DNA of 64,000 nt. It comes from Methylotuvimicrobium buryatense 5G. Lineage in GTDB: Bacteria; Pseudomonadota; Gammaproteobacteria; Methylococcales; Methylomonadaceae. The notes below the pieces were generated by a model. The model searched no databases. It was given only the letters and a program-made list of their open reading frames with translations, and was not told where the DNA came from. Shown piece after piece: positions 1-8,557 of the stretch; within the stretch, counting starts at the first letter, position 1; every line of letters begins with the position of its first letter. The position numbers and the translations under genes are program-made. The stretch spans positions 1 to 64,000 of the forward strand of contig NZ_KB455576.1 in assembly GCF_000341735.1 (NCBI RefSeq). The letters run 5' to 3'.

Positions 1-496
1 CGGACAGAATGCTAATCGAATCCCAAAAGCTTAGTGGGTTCTTGAAAATGAAGGGCTGAAATGCTACTAAAGCAAGTCATTCAAAATCCCGTCTTGACTG
101 TCTCAATTTGGCCGATTGCGATCTGTCGTAAAACACTTGGAAATGCAGAATGATGGCATGGCATTGACGCCATACATTTTGCGGGCGTTGAGTCCGTGTC
201 GACAGCACCCCAGTCGATTCTGTATTTACGAATTATGGGACAGTGAGGTAGGGCTTGACCTGGCGAATCATGAAGAAATGACTCTATAAAACACGCGTCA
301 CATGATTTTATCCGCTAATACCCATTCTCGAATTCTTACGGTCATTCAAATAGTTTATTAAGTTGGCTATTGGTGTAGTTATTGCTCTTCATCTACAATT
401 GCATGCCTATTCGGAACATCAACAAAAAGCCAGTATCTAAATATTGGCTTTTTGTTGTGCCGGATGAATCAATTAGTTATCTGAAACAGGATAGGC
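1..496. other. Left-end intergenic region without a convincing gene
   Basis: No open reading frame here looks like a protein on either strand. The only clear structure is the hairpin near 421-456, which is listed separately. The rest is moderately AT-rich and probably includes the promoter of the kfrB-like gene starting at 497. Whatever gene lies upstream of the window cannot be seen. Confidence 0.5.
421..456. terminator. Hairpin terminator upstream of kfrB
   Basis: Arms AACAAAAAGCCAGTAT (421-436) and ATATTGGCTTTTTGTT (441-456) pair almost perfectly around a four-base loop, with one G-T pair. The A-tract on one side and T-tract on the other would let it act as an intrinsic terminator in either direction, insulating the kfr genes from the unseen upstream gene. 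Confidence 0.6.
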
Positions 497-844
497 ATGA
501 AACAGCGTCTTTTAGTAATGAATGGCCAACGGATACTGCAAGGCGAAAGTGATGGGGCATGGACGAGTCAGAAGGTAGACAAAGCGGGCACTCTGAAGCC
601 TGGAATATACAATATTTACACGGCGGAGCCGGTGGATAAGTCGCAGCGGTATGATGGCGTCATCGTTTATGCGGACAAAAATAGTGTGTATCAGCAAATA
701 GGAAAAAAATTCGTTATGCATGCTCGGCAAGATTTCGATATAGTGCCTACTTATGGGAGTGTAAAAAGCATTAATTACAACGATCATGGTAAAGCAGTCA
801 TATCGTCCGAGACTGCCAAACTAAGTCGAGGACGCTCCCGATAA
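497..844 (+). CDS. kfrB: KfrB-family IncP plasmid protein
   Basis: A 115-residue protein whose whole length resembles the KfrB domain of IncP plasmids: an N-terminal NGQR segment, a central LKPGIYNIYTA motif, then YDGVIVYAD and QQIGKKFVMHAR, ending in the basic tail LSRGRSR. In IncP plasmids Kfr proteins are linked to stable maintenance and subcellular distribution; the molecular role of KfrB is poorly known. The same domain type ends TraI here (near residues 665-733, also finishing in GRSR), a link seen in other IncP-like elements. A KorB-type operator follows three bases after the stop. Family assignment is firm; function is inherited from the family. Confidence 0.85.
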   Translation: MKQRLLVMNGQRILQGESDGAWTSQKVDKAGTLKPGIYNIYTAEPVDKSQRYDGVIVYADKNSVYQQIGKKFVMHARQDFDIVPTYGSVKSINYNDHGKAVISSETAKLSRGRSR

Positions 845-846
845 TT

Positions 847-859
847 TTTAGCCGCTAAA
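847..859. promoter_or_regulatory. KorB-type operator between kfrB and the kfrC-like gene
   Basis: Exact TTTAGCCGCTAAA, extended to 17 bp by further symmetric T/A pairs (845-861). This is the consensus O_B operator of the RP4 global regulator and ParB-family protein KorB. It sits between the kfrB stop and the ribosome-binding site of the next gene. Confidence 0.85.
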
Positions 860-874
860 AATTTGGAGGCGTCT

Positions 875-1594
875 TTGAACAAGTCAGTTGGTGAACGCGG
901 CCCTCGGAGCAATTTCCCCAGGGTTATTCGAAACGGTGATTTAGGAATTCTAACCGACGACACAGTGGGTCGGGTTGAGCGATTGGATGAGAGCGGAACT
1001 CAAGCGTCGCCGCGATCTGTGAGAAAGGCGACAGAGATAAGATTTGCCGGGAACAATATTGTCGATGATGTGTTGTTAGAGCGCACTCAGGGCTTGGAGC
1101 AAGAACAACAAGCTCTAATAGAAGCCGCTCCCCTTGAGCAAACGTATCAAGAAGCATTGGCGCTGTACGCTCAAGCTAAACACGCCCAGGTTGAACAGAT
1201 CGAGGATCGGATTGAAAACTTGATCGATCGTCAGCAAGCGCGTCTACAACACACGCAGGCCAATACGCCCGGTTTGTTGTCCATGCCTAGCGCGAAACGG
1301 GCATGGCAGGCCCGGCAAACACAACAGCAAGCACGTCTGCACAATTTGCATAATCGTCTTGAGACAGTGCGCGAAATCAAGGAAGGGATGGGGATTCATG
1401 CCCCAAAAATTGAAGAACTGGCCACCCGCAAGATGCGAGCGGAGAATCCCGAGCTTGCGTCTGATTGGGATGCTATGCGCGAGGCGGCACGGCGTCATCA
1501 AGCCCTCATGCGCAAGCAGGAGAGGGAGCGCAAACAAACCCATGAGCAGCGGCAAGGCCGCTCTCAATCCTTAGGACTGTCAAAGCCCCTATAA
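875..1594 (+). CDS. KfrC-like coiled-coil protein
   Basis: About 239 residues, rich in Gln, Arg, Ala and Glu, with long predicted helices from about residue 70 to the end and a C-terminal block containing IEELATRKMRAENPELASDW. I chose the TTG at 875 because GGAGG lies at 865-869 just in front; an in-frame TTG at 863 would place the start before that site. Position after kfrB and composition suggest the KfrC group of IncP survival proteins, which help partitioning through coiled-coil contacts. Alternatively it is a relaxase-accessory polypeptide. It converges on traM, with only 36 bp between the two stops. Confidence 0.6.
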   Translation: MNKSVGERGPRSNFPRVIRNGDLGILTDDTVGRVERLDESGTQASPRSVRKATEIRFAGNNIVDDVLLERTQGLEQEQQALIEAAPLEQTYQEALALYAQAKHAQVEQIEDRIENLIDRQQARLQHTQANTPGLLSMPSAKRAWQARQTQQQARLHNLHNRLETVREIKEGMGIHAPKIEELATRKMRAENPELASDWDAMREAARRHQALMRKQERERKQTHEQRQGRSQSLGLSKPL

Positions 1595-1630
1595 ACGATA
1601 GCCCGGTCCTCCGAGTTATGTCTGTTGTCT

Positions 1631-2071
1631 TTACATCGAGGCGGCCCAAAGGACCAGTCCAGCCGCTATGATCGTCATGCCGGCGGCGATCAGGTTCATG
1701 AGGGCCACGCGCTTTGCTTCGCGGATCGGCGCTGCGAACTGTGCGGATGCCGCTTTAATCTCGCGGCGAATCAATTCCGCCGCCGACTTAGCGCCTTCCT
1801 GCATCGTCTGGGTCATAGTCTCGCGGCTGGCCGTCAAGGCCGCGTTGAGCGTCCTTTCCGCCTTATTTTTTGCATCATCGCTCCATCGGTGCGCAATTGC
1901 CTCAAGCTCTTCCTTGAAGTGGTCTAGGATCTCTTGCTGGGCGGCTGCGCTGTCCTGCATCAATCGCTCATTGATGGTTTGAAGGATCAGGATTGGATCG
2001 TCGCGGCCCACAGCGATGCCATGTTTAACAGCAATTTCCTTGATGGTTTCCTCGATTTTGTCAGTCGCCAT
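1631..2071 (-). CDS. traM: TraM, IncP conjugal transfer accessory protein
   Basis: A 146-residue helical protein with one C-terminal membrane segment (about residues 124-145, ALMNLIAAGMTIIAAGLVLW). The N-terminal motif KHGIAVGRDDPILILQTINE is characteristic of RP4-type TraM. In RP4 TraM raises transfer efficiency but is not itself catalytic. It is last in the leftward traK-traL-traM operon and overlaps traL by one base at the stop/start junction, indicating translational coupling. Confidence 0.88.
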   Translation of the reverse strand: MATDKIEETIKEIAVKHGIAVGRDDPILILQTINERLMQDSAAAQQEILDHFKEELEAIAHRWSDDAKNKAERTLNAALTASRETMTQTMQEGAKSAAELIRREIKAASAQFAAPIREAKRVALMNLIAAGMTIIAAGLVLWAASM

Positions 2072-2796
2072 TACAGCACCGCCGCGTTCTCAAGATGCCC
2101 AAAAATCTGGGTGCGCACGATCTTGAGCCGCTGTCGGGTCATGATGGTTAGCGATTGCATGGCTAGGGCTTCGTCGAAGGTCAGTCGGGCTTGCAGCATT
2201 TCCGAGAAATCCCGTCCGTAGGTTTCTTCCTTGAGCGTCGGAATCTGGATAATGGCCGATACACGATTTTTGTTGTCTTTGTAGGCCTTCATTTGTTCAA
2301 AGCCCTTGCCTTCGTGCTCGATAGGTCCCCAATAAGGATTAAGCCAGACGACAAACACACATTCATTCGGAAACTGGCCGGCCAATTGAGCAAATCCGCT
2401 TACCGTGTCCTGAAGGGCCTGGCCGCCGGTGATGACGGTATGAACAACCATCTCATGACCCATGTCCTTGAGCAGTGCCGGCACTTGGTTGCTGATGAGG
2501 TAATGCGAGAGCGGGACGAACGAGCTGGCCCCATTGTCGATAATGACATCGCTTTGGGTCGGCGCTATTAGTTCAACCAGGGCATCGAAGTTGCGGGTGT
2601 TGATTTCATCGCCATCCATGATGTTCAGACGACGCGCTTTTAATGCCTTGTATCCCTCAAACGTCGCATTGACAGGATCGGTATCAATGCATAGAGGCGC
2701 TTGCCCCTTGCTTGCCTTGTATTGAGCAATTGCGGCCGCGATCATCGACTTACCGACCCCCCCTTTGCCTTGCAAAACCATATGAATTTTAGCCAT
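2071..2796 (-). CDS. traL: TraL, ParA-like ATPase of the relaxosome operon
   Basis: A 241-residue MinD/ParA-type P-loop protein. The deviant Walker A motif QGKGGVGKS lies at residues 9-17, followed by CIDTDPVNATF (Walker A' region). RP4 TraL, from the same operon position, matches this layout; its exact role in transfer is not settled. It overlaps traK upstream and traM downstream by single bases, so the three are almost certainly one transcript leaving oriT. Confidence 0.9.
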   Translation of the reverse strand: MAKIHMVLQGKGGVGKSMIAAAIAQYKASKGQAPLCIDTDPVNATFEGYKALKARRLNIMDGDEINTRNFDALVELIAPTQSDVIIDNGASSFVPLSHYLISNQVPALLKDMGHEMVVHTVITGGQALQDTVSGFAQLAGQFPNECVFVVWLNPYWGPIEHEGKGFEQMKAYKDNKNRVSAIIQIPTLKEETYGRDFSEMLQARLTFDEALAMQSLTIMTRQRLKIVRTQIFGHLENAAVL

Positions 2797-3176
2797 TAAA
2801 ATAAATCCTCTTTGTTGAGTTTTGGATTGAATACGAAGCCAGCCTGAGAAGAAGGCGGTGTCGTTGTTTTTTGTGTCTTGCTTGTTTTTGATTTCGTAGC
2901 GTTATTGGCAGTGGCTGTTGATTCGGTTTCGGTTGTACGAGCTGCCTGAGGTCGGCGTATCAAGCGGTTTACGTGGTTTAAGAATGTGTCGTAACCAAAT
3001 TCGATCCGCTGGGTATCGACCATGTTGGCCCATATCGTTTTAACTGCGTAACCCGCATCTAATGCTGCTTGCACATCGTTTTTAACCGCCAAGAATGCCA
3101 CTAAGTTCTTGTCTCGTTTTGTTGATTGCCGTTTTTTGACCCATTCGCCAAGTTGTTCGGGATAGCTGTTAGCCAT
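2796..3176 (-). CDS. traK: TraK, oriT-binding protein
   Basis: A 126-residue basic protein. The N-terminal two thirds (LGEWVKKRQSTKRDKNLVAF, then IEFGYDTFLNHVNRLIRR) resemble RP4 TraK, which wraps the leading-region side of oriT and stimulates nicking. The C-terminal third is a low-complexity Thr/Ser/Lys tail. It starts 164 bp from the oriT core and is transcribed away from it, exactly as in RP4. Confidence 0.9.
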   Translation of the reverse strand: MANSYPEQLGEWVKKRQSTKRDKNLVAFLAVKNDVQAALDAGYAVKTIWANMVDTQRIEFGYDTFLNHVNRLIRRPQAARTTETESTATANNATKSKTSKTQKTTTPPSSQAGFVFNPKLNKEDLF

Positions 3177-3339
3177 ATCGATTTTTCATCCATCGTTTTC
3201 CTATTAATTGTCAACTTTGTGTCAGCTCAATCCGGTTGTGTTCGATTATACGTCAATTATACTCAATATTCTCTATATCGAAATTTAATTAGGATATTTT
3301 CCAGTCTTTATGTATGATAAATCGAAACTGCAGGGGGCT

Positions 3340-3490
3340 CCTATTCTTGGCGTAACCGTCCGTTAGGACAGGGCAGGATGTGTGAAGTAGGCCCACCCGC
3401 AAGCGGGATGTTCCTACTTCACTGACCTTATTCGCGCTACGCACTCAACGGACATCCTGCTCTGCGAGGCTGGCCGGCTACCGCCGGCTT
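3340..3490. other. Origin of transfer (oriT), RP4 type
   Basis: The region between traK and traJ closely follows the RP4 oriT as I remember it. An inverted repeat with arms GTGAAGTAGG (3382-3391) and CCTACTTCAC (3412-3421), holding the inner stem CCCGC-AA-GCGGG, matches the TraJ recognition region. Beside it the minus strand reads CATCCTG-CCC, placing the nick between bases 3374 and 3373 on that strand. A second copy of the core (CATCCTG) lies at 3453-3459 and a TGGCCGGCTACCGCCGGC dyad follows at 3470-3487, just before traJ. The rest of the 3177-3507 gap presumably carries the divergent traK and traJ promoters. Confidence 0.9.
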
Positions 3491-3507
3491 TAGATTGAGA
3501 GGAAACC

Positions 3508-3876
3508 ATGGAACATAAAAAGAAAACACGGAAAAGCACGCCACCCATCAAGGTGTATTGCCTTCCGGAAGAGCGGGAGTTGATTGAAGGCAATGCTAGA
3601 GCGGCAGGGATGAGTCTGTCTTCTTTTTTGATGACGGTAGGACAGGGTTATAAAATCACAGGCATTGTCGATTACGAACAAGTGCGCGAATTGGCACGTA
3701 TCAACGGTGATCTCGGCCGTTTGGGCGGCTTACTCAAACTCTGGTTGACCGATGACGTGCGTACCGCTCAGTTTAGCGATGCCACTATTCGGGCCCTGCT
3801 GAACCGGATTGAGGCGACGCAAAATGAAATGGGGCGGGTCATGAAGTCCATCGTTCAACCCAGAGCTGAGTCATGA
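3508..3876 (+). CDS. traJ: TraJ, relaxosome DNA-binding protein
   Basis: A 122-residue protein beginning with a Lys-rich segment and the motif PPIKVYCLPEERELIE, followed by a ribbon-helix-helix-like N-terminal region and a C-terminal MobC-type segment (LARINGDLGRLGGLLKLW). In RP4 TraJ binds the repeat beside nic and recruits TraI. The start has GAGAGGAAACC in front. A KorB-type operator at 3881 separates it from traI. Confidence 0.93.
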   Translation: MEHKKKTRKSTPPIKVYCLPEERELIEGNARAAGMSLSSFLMTVGQGYKITGIVDYEQVRELARINGDLGRLGGLLKLWLTDDVRTAQFSDATIRALLNRIEATQNEMGRVMKSIVQPRAES

Positions 3877-3880
3877 TTTT

Positions 3881-3893
3881 TTTAGCGGCTAAA
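3881..3893. promoter_or_regulatory. KorB-type operator between traJ and traI
   Basis: Exact TTTAGCGGCTAAA five bases after the traJ stop and 18 bases before the proposed TTG start of traI. It is placed to affect the relaxase gene directly if the cognate KorB is made by the plasmid. Confidence 0.85.
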
Positions 3894-3910
3894 ATTCTAA
3901 GGATCGTGTC

Positions 3911-6112
3911 TTGATTGCCAAGCATGTCCCCATGCGGTCGCCTGGTAAAAGTGACTTTGCAGGCTTAGCGGATTACATCACCGATGCGCAAGAAAAAACC
4001 GAGAGATTGGGGGCGGTTCAGGTCACCAATTGCGAGGCCGGTACGGTTCAAGCCGCAATTGCCGAGGCACTGGCAACCCAGCATCTCAACACGCGGGCCA
4101 AGGGCGATAAAACCTACCATCTACTGGTCAGCTTTAGAACAGGCGAGAAGCCCGGCGTAGATACCTTAAGGGCCATTGAAGAGCGCATTTGTATGGGGCT
4201 TGGTTATGGCGAACACCAGCGAATCAGCGCAGTGCATTACGACACGGATAATCTGCATATTCATATTGCCATCAATAAGATTCATCCGAAACGCCACACA
4301 ATGCACGAACCGTATTATCCGCATAAAACGTTGGCCGAATTATGCACAATTCTTGAGCGAGATTACCGGCTTGAGCCCGACAATCATATTCCGCGCAAGA
4401 GCGGTTCCGAAAATAGAGCCGCCGACATGGAACGCCATGCAGGCGTTGAAAGCCTGTTGGGTTGGATCAAGCGGGAATGTCTGGACGAGATCCGAAGCGC
4501 CGCGACGTGGACGGACTTGCATCGAGTGATGCACGAAAACGGTCTGGAATTGCGAGAGCGTGGCAATGGCTTTGTCATTGAGGCGGGCGACGGTACGAGG
4601 GTTAAGGCCAGCACCTTATCGCGCGAGTTGTCAAAATCGAAACTCGAGGATCGTTTGGGACCATTCGAGGCATCACCTCAGCGACAAGCCCAGGCCAAGC
4701 GACACTATCAAAAAAGCCCGATTCGTCTACGGGTTGATACGGTTGAGTTGTACGCCAAGTATAAGGCTGAGCAGCAAACGTCGACGGCAGCGCGTGCCGC
4801 CGAGTTGGACGAGGCGCGAAAACGTAAGGAGAGGCGGATAGAGGCCGCCAAGCAGTCGAGTCGGCTGCGTCGAACAGCTATCAAAACATTGACCGAAGGG
4901 CGGTTGGTTAAGAAGTTGCTGTATGCGCAAGCCAGTCAAGCGCTTCGTAACGAAATACAGTCGATCAATAAGCAGTACTGGCGGGAGCGGCAAGGTTTCT
5001 ATGATGCGTTCCGGAGACGGACATGGGCCGACTGGCTCAAGCAGGAGGCGATGCAGGGCAGTGCCGAGGCATTGACCGCCTTGCGTGCCCGTGAGGCCTC
5101 GCAGGGGCTCAAAGGTAACACTGTTAAAGGCGATGGACAGGCCAGACCGGGTTCCGGCCAAGCGCCTACCCTGGACAACATCACCAAAAAAGGCACGATC
5201 ATTTTCCGAGCCGGCAGGTCGGCCGTCCGGGATGATGGCGATCGCCTGCAAATATCCCGAGAAGCTTCCCATGAAGGATTGCAACAAGCCTTGACGTTAG
5301 CAATGGAACGCTACGGGAGCCGTATCACCGTCAACGGCGCCGCCGAGTTCAAGGCGCAGATCATCCGAGCCGCCGTCGATTCGCGTTTACCCATCACCTT
5401 TGCCGATCCGATTTTGGAAAGCCGGCGGCAAGCGCTTTTAATCAAGGAGCACAGTCATGACAAACGAACAGCACAACATCGAGTCCGAGCTGGACGCGGC
5501 ATTGGCCGCTCTGAATCAGGAGTCGCTGCCGACCGGCACGCTACCCGATCAGAACCTTATGGCCGAGCAGGCGGCGGTCGAGGAACAGGGGGAAATGTTA
5601 GCGCCGGCGTCAGCCGGAAGCCCGACATTGGAGGCATTGGACGAATCCCGCCGCCCCAAAGCCGGCACCGTTTGCGAGGGCTGTCCCAACTCGGTGTGGT
5701 TCGCATCGCCGGCGGAAGTGAAGTGCTATTGCCGCGTGATGTTTCTGGTCACCTGGAGCAGCAAGGAGCCAAACCAGATAACGCATTGCGACGGGGAGTT
5801 TCTGGGGCAAGCGTGAGCCCTGAACAAATCACTGCCGCTAAAAAATATATTGACGAAAGAGAGCAAAAGAGGCTTAAAATAAACGATATACCGAAGCATA
5901 ACTTATATAATGGACAAAAAGGAGCCTTTGCTTATGCAGGAGTCAGAACTGTCGAGGGTCAGGCTTTGGCATTATTGAAACAGGGCGATGACGTTATGGT
6001 TATGCCGATCGATCAAGCGACGACCAGGCGATTGAAGCGCGTCGGGATAGGCGATTTCATCACGATTACCCCGATAGGATCGATTAAAACAACATCAGGC
6101 AGGAGTCGATGA
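3911..6112 (+). CDS. traI: TraI, MOB-P relaxase with LPD7 and KfrB-like C-terminal domains
   Basis: The relaxase nicks oriT and stays covalently attached to the transferred strand. The three relaxase motifs are intact: motif I Tyr22 (LADYIT), motif II Ser74 (HLLVSFRTGE) and motif III with His109, His116 and His118 (HYDTDNLHIHIAINKIH), numbered as in RP4. A basic helical linker follows, then an LPD7-like domain at about residues 430-515 (GTIIFRAGRSAVRDDGDRLQ) and a KfrB-like domain at the end. Total 733 residues, close to RP4 TraI. The start is a TTG, supported by the Tyr22 numbering. traH lies inside it in another frame, and traG starts four bases after its stop. Confidence 0.95.
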   Translation: MIAKHVPMRSPGKSDFAGLADYITDAQEKTERLGAVQVTNCEAGTVQAAIAEALATQHLNTRAKGDKTYHLLVSFRTGEKPGVDTLRAIEERICMGLGYGEHQRISAVHYDTDNLHIHIAINKIHPKRHTMHEPYYPHKTLAELCTILERDYRLEPDNHIPRKSGSENRAADMERHAGVESLLGWIKRECLDEIRSAATWTDLHRVMHENGLELRERGNGFVIEAGDGTRVKASTLSRELSKSKLEDRLGPFEASPQRQAQAKRHYQKSPIRLRVDTVELYAKYKAEQQTSTAARAAELDEARKRKERRIEAAKQSSRLRRTAIKTLTEGRLVKKLLYAQASQALRNEIQSINKQYWRERQGFYDAFRRRTWADWLKQEAMQGSAEALTALRAREASQGLKGNTVKGDGQARPGSGQAPTLDNITKKGTIIFRAGRSAVRDDGDRLQISREASHEGLQQALTLAMERYGSRITVNGAAEFKAQIIRAAVDSRLPITFADPILESRRQALLIKEHSHDKRTAQHRVRAGRGIGRSESGVAADRHATRSEPYGRAGGGRGTGGNVSAGVSRKPDIGGIGRIPPPQSRHRLRGLSQLGVVRIAGGSEVLLPRDVSGHLEQQGAKPDNALRRGVSGASVSPEQITAAKKYIDEREQKRLKINDIPKHNLYNGQKGAFAYAGVRTVEGQALALLKQGDDVMVMPIDQATTRRLKRVGIGDFITITPIGSIKTTSGRSR
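5457..5816 (+). CDS. traH: TraH, relaxosome-stabilising protein encoded inside traI
   Basis: A 119-residue ORF lying wholly within traI in a different frame. In RP4, traH is likewise embedded in the 3' part of traI; its product is small, acidic, and stabilises the TraI-TraJ complex on oriT. Here the N-terminal half is acidic (MTNEQHNIESELDAAL and on), as expected, while the C-terminal half has a Cys-rich segment (CEGCPNSVWF, VKCYCRVMF) and ends GEFLGQA. Length and position fit RP4. The start is ATG with AAGGAG at 5444-5449. Confidence 0.8.
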   Translation: MTNEQHNIESELDAALAALNQESLPTGTLPDQNLMAEQAAVEEQGEMLAPASAGSPTLEALDESRRPKAGTVCEGCPNSVWFASPAEVKCYCRVMFLVTWSSKEPNQITHCDGEFLGQA

Positions 6113-6116
6113 CTAC

Positions 6117-8018
6117 ATGAGTACAAAACACCATAATGCAGTGGGTCCCCAGGTACGGCGAAAAAAGCAAGGCAATAAACTGTTGCCGGCTTTAGGGGTG
6201 CTTTCGCTGGGCGGCGGTCTACAGGCGGCCACGCAGTATTTCGCAGCTGCATTCAACTATCAAGAGAGTTTGGGCGCTCACATCAATCATGTATATGCGC
6301 CCTGGTCGATTTTGCAATGGGGGACGGCATGGTACAGCCAGTATCCGAATGAATTCATGCAAGCCGGAAGCGTTGGTATATTGGTTTCAACGACGGGTCT
6401 GCTGAGCGTAGCCGTTGCAAAAGTTATCGCTTCGAATTCATCGAAGGCAACTGAGCACCTGCACGGTTCGGCTCGATGGGCCGGGGAGAAGGATATTCAG
6501 GCGGCGGGTCTATTGCCACGGCCGCGCACTTTTCTTGAAGCGGTGACCGGTAAAGAATCGCCATCCTCTACCGGGGTGTATGTCGGCGGTTGGGAAGATA
6601 ATCAGGGTAAATTTTACTACTTGCGCCATAACGGGCCGGAACACGTTCTGACCTATGCGCCGACCCGTTCAGGCAAGGGTGTCGGACTTGTGGTGCCGAC
6701 CCTGCTTTCATGGCCGGCCAGCGCGGTTATCACCGACTTGAAAGGCGAGCTGTGGGCATTGACAGCGGGCTGGAGAAAGCGGCACGCCAAAAACAAGGTT
6801 CTAAACTTTGCGCCGGCATCGGTCAGCGGCGGCGTATGCTGGAATCCATTAGATGAAATCCGCACCGGAACGGAATACGAGGTGGGCGACGTACAGAACC
6901 TTGCCGCCCTCATTGTCGATCCGGACGGCAAGGGTCTCGAATCGCATTGGCAGAAGACCGCTTTTGCGCTGCTGGTTGGCGTCATCCTGCATGCACTCTA
7001 CAAGGCAAAACAGGAAGGCACGCAGGCCACGTTGCCATCGGTCGACGCCATGCTAGCCGATCCTAATCGTGACATTGCCGAGCTCTGGATGGAAATGGTG
7101 ACCTACGGCCATTACCAGAACGGCGAGAACCATCCGGCCATTGGATCGGCCGCCCGCGACATGATGGACCGCCCCGAAGAAGAAGCCGGGTCCGTCCTTT
7201 CCACGGCCAAATCCTACTTGGCCCTGTATCGAGATCCCGTCGTAGCCAAGAATGTCAGTCATTCAGAGTTTCGCATCAAAGACTTAATGAATCACGATGA
7301 CCCTGTGAGTTTGTACATCGTGACTCAGCCGAACGATAAGTCCCGTCTGAAGCCCTTGGTGCGCGTGATGGTCAACATGATCGTTCGTCTGCTGGCCGAC
7401 AAGATGGAATTCGAGAACGGTCGCCCGGTGGCGCACTACAAGCATCGTTTGCTCTTGATGCTGGATGAGTTTCCAAGTCTTGGCAAGCTGGAAATCCTGC
7501 AAGAGTCTCTCGCTTTCGTAGCCGGCTACGGTATCAAGTGTTATCTGATCTGTCAGGACATTAACCAGCTCAAGAGCCGTGAAACAGGCTACGGTCACGA
7601 TGAACAGATTACCTCGAATTGCCACGTTCAGAACGCTTATCCACCCAATCGCATTGAGACGGCCGAGCATCTTTCGCGCTTAACCGGACAAACCACGGTG
7701 ATTAAAGAGCAGATCACCACCAGCGGACGCCGAACGGCCGCCATGATGGGGCAAGTCTCACGCACCATTCAGGAAGTGCAGAGGCCCTTATTGACGGCCG
7801 ATGAATGCCTACGTATGCCGGGGCCGCGTAAGAATGCGGCGGGTGAGATTGAAGAAGCGGGGGATATGGTCATTTATGTAGCCGGATATCCCGCCATCTA
7901 TGGAAAACAACCGCTCTATTTTAAGGACTCGATTTTTCAAGCGCGGGCTTCGATCCCGGCTCCGCTGTTGAGCGACAAGCTTATTCAGGTACACAACGAA
8001 GTGGAGATTACGATATGA
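6117..8018 (+). CDS. traG: TraG, VirD4-type coupling protein
   Basis: A hexameric inner-membrane ATPase linking the relaxosome to the secretion channel. It has 633 residues with hydrophobic segments in the first ~105 residues, Walker A at about 178-189 (APTRSGKGVGLV), the LKGELWALTAGWR stretch, and Walker B LLLMLDEFPSLGK near residue 445. The C-terminal region carries ITSNCHVQNAY and TGQTTV motifs typical of RP4 TraG. It follows traI closely and its last codons overlap the traF start (ATGA). Confidence 0.95.
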   Translation: MSTKHHNAVGPQVRRKKQGNKLLPALGVLSLGGGLQAATQYFAAAFNYQESLGAHINHVYAPWSILQWGTAWYSQYPNEFMQAGSVGILVSTTGLLSVAVAKVIASNSSKATEHLHGSARWAGEKDIQAAGLLPRPRTFLEAVTGKESPSSTGVYVGGWEDNQGKFYYLRHNGPEHVLTYAPTRSGKGVGLVVPTLLSWPASAVITDLKGELWALTAGWRKRHAKNKVLNFAPASVSGGVCWNPLDEIRTGTEYEVGDVQNLAALIVDPDGKGLESHWQKTAFALLVGVILHALYKAKQEGTQATLPSVDAMLADPNRDIAELWMEMVTYGHYQNGENHPAIGSAARDMMDRPEEEAGSVLSTAKSYLALYRDPVVAKNVSHSEFRIKDLMNHDDPVSLYIVTQPNDKSRLKPLVRVMVNMIVRLLADKMEFENGRPVAHYKHRLLLMLDEFPSLGKLEILQESLAFVAGYGIKCYLICQDINQLKSRETGYGHDEQITSNCHVQNAYPPNRIETAEHLSRLTGQTTVIKEQITTSGRRTAAMMGQVSRTIQEVQRPLLTADECLRMPGPRKNAAGEIEEAGDMVIYVAGYPAIYGKQPLYFKDSIFQARASIPAPLLSDKLIQVHNEVEITI

Positions 8019-8548
8019 AGCGCTTGAAACGCTTTACGGATAGTGTTGCGAGAGCAGGTATTGCCGCTCTGGTCGTTAGTGGATGCGCCTATGCTGCCGG
8101 AGTACGCATTAACACGACGAAAAGCATTCCGGTTGGATTGTATCTGACCAGCAATGCTCAAGTCGCGAAAGGCGCCTATGTGCTGTTTTGTCCGCCACAT
8201 AATGAAATGTTCACAATGGCGAAGGCAAGAGGGTATATCGGGGCCGGGTTTTGTCCGGGGGGGTATGGTTATCTGATGAAACGCATTTTAGCGGCTAAAA
8301 ACGATATCGTCGTGATTGATGAAGCGGGCGTACGAGTCAATGGCGAGCTTCTTCCTTTCAGTGTACCCCGCAGGGTTGATAGTGCCGGGCGGGCATTGCC
8401 GCATTTCCATGTAGAGCACTATAGATTAGGCGACGACGAATTACTGCTGATGTCCGATGTTAGCGGCACGTCCTTTGATGGCCGCTACTTCGGGCCTGTC
8501 GATCGCTCACAAATTAAGACCGTGATACTGCCGGTAATGACGTTGTAA
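8015..8548 (+). CDS. traF: TraF, pilin-processing S26-type peptidase
   Basis: RP4 TraF cyclises and processes the TrbC pilin. This 177-residue protein has an N-terminal membrane segment (about 13-30), catalytic Ser37 in TTKSIPVGLYL and Lys89 in YGYLMKRIL, the same residue numbers reported for RP4. The C-terminal part contains LLMSDVSGTSFDGRYFGP with the conserved S26 SxDSRYxG-like box, here in the form TSFDGRYFG. Its start overlaps the traG stop. An exact KorB operator lies inside the gene at codons 91-95. Confidence 0.93.
   Translation: MKRLKRFTDSVARAGIAALVVSGCAYAAGVRINTTKSIPVGLYLTSNAQVAKGAYVLFCPPHNEMFTMAKARGYIGAGFCPGGYGYLMKRILAAKNDIVVIDEAGVRVNGELLPFSVPRRVDSAGRALPHFHVEHYRLGDDELLLMSDVSGTSFDGRYFGPVDRSQIKTVILPVMTL
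8287..8299. promoter_or_regulatory. KorB-type operator inside traF
   Basis: Exact TTTAGCGGCTAAA within the traF coding sequence, reading ILAAK, just after catalytic Lys89. RP4 also has O_B sites far from promoters, where KorB acts as a sliding clamp. Confidence 0.75.
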
Positions 8549-8557
8549 GGAGCGGGT

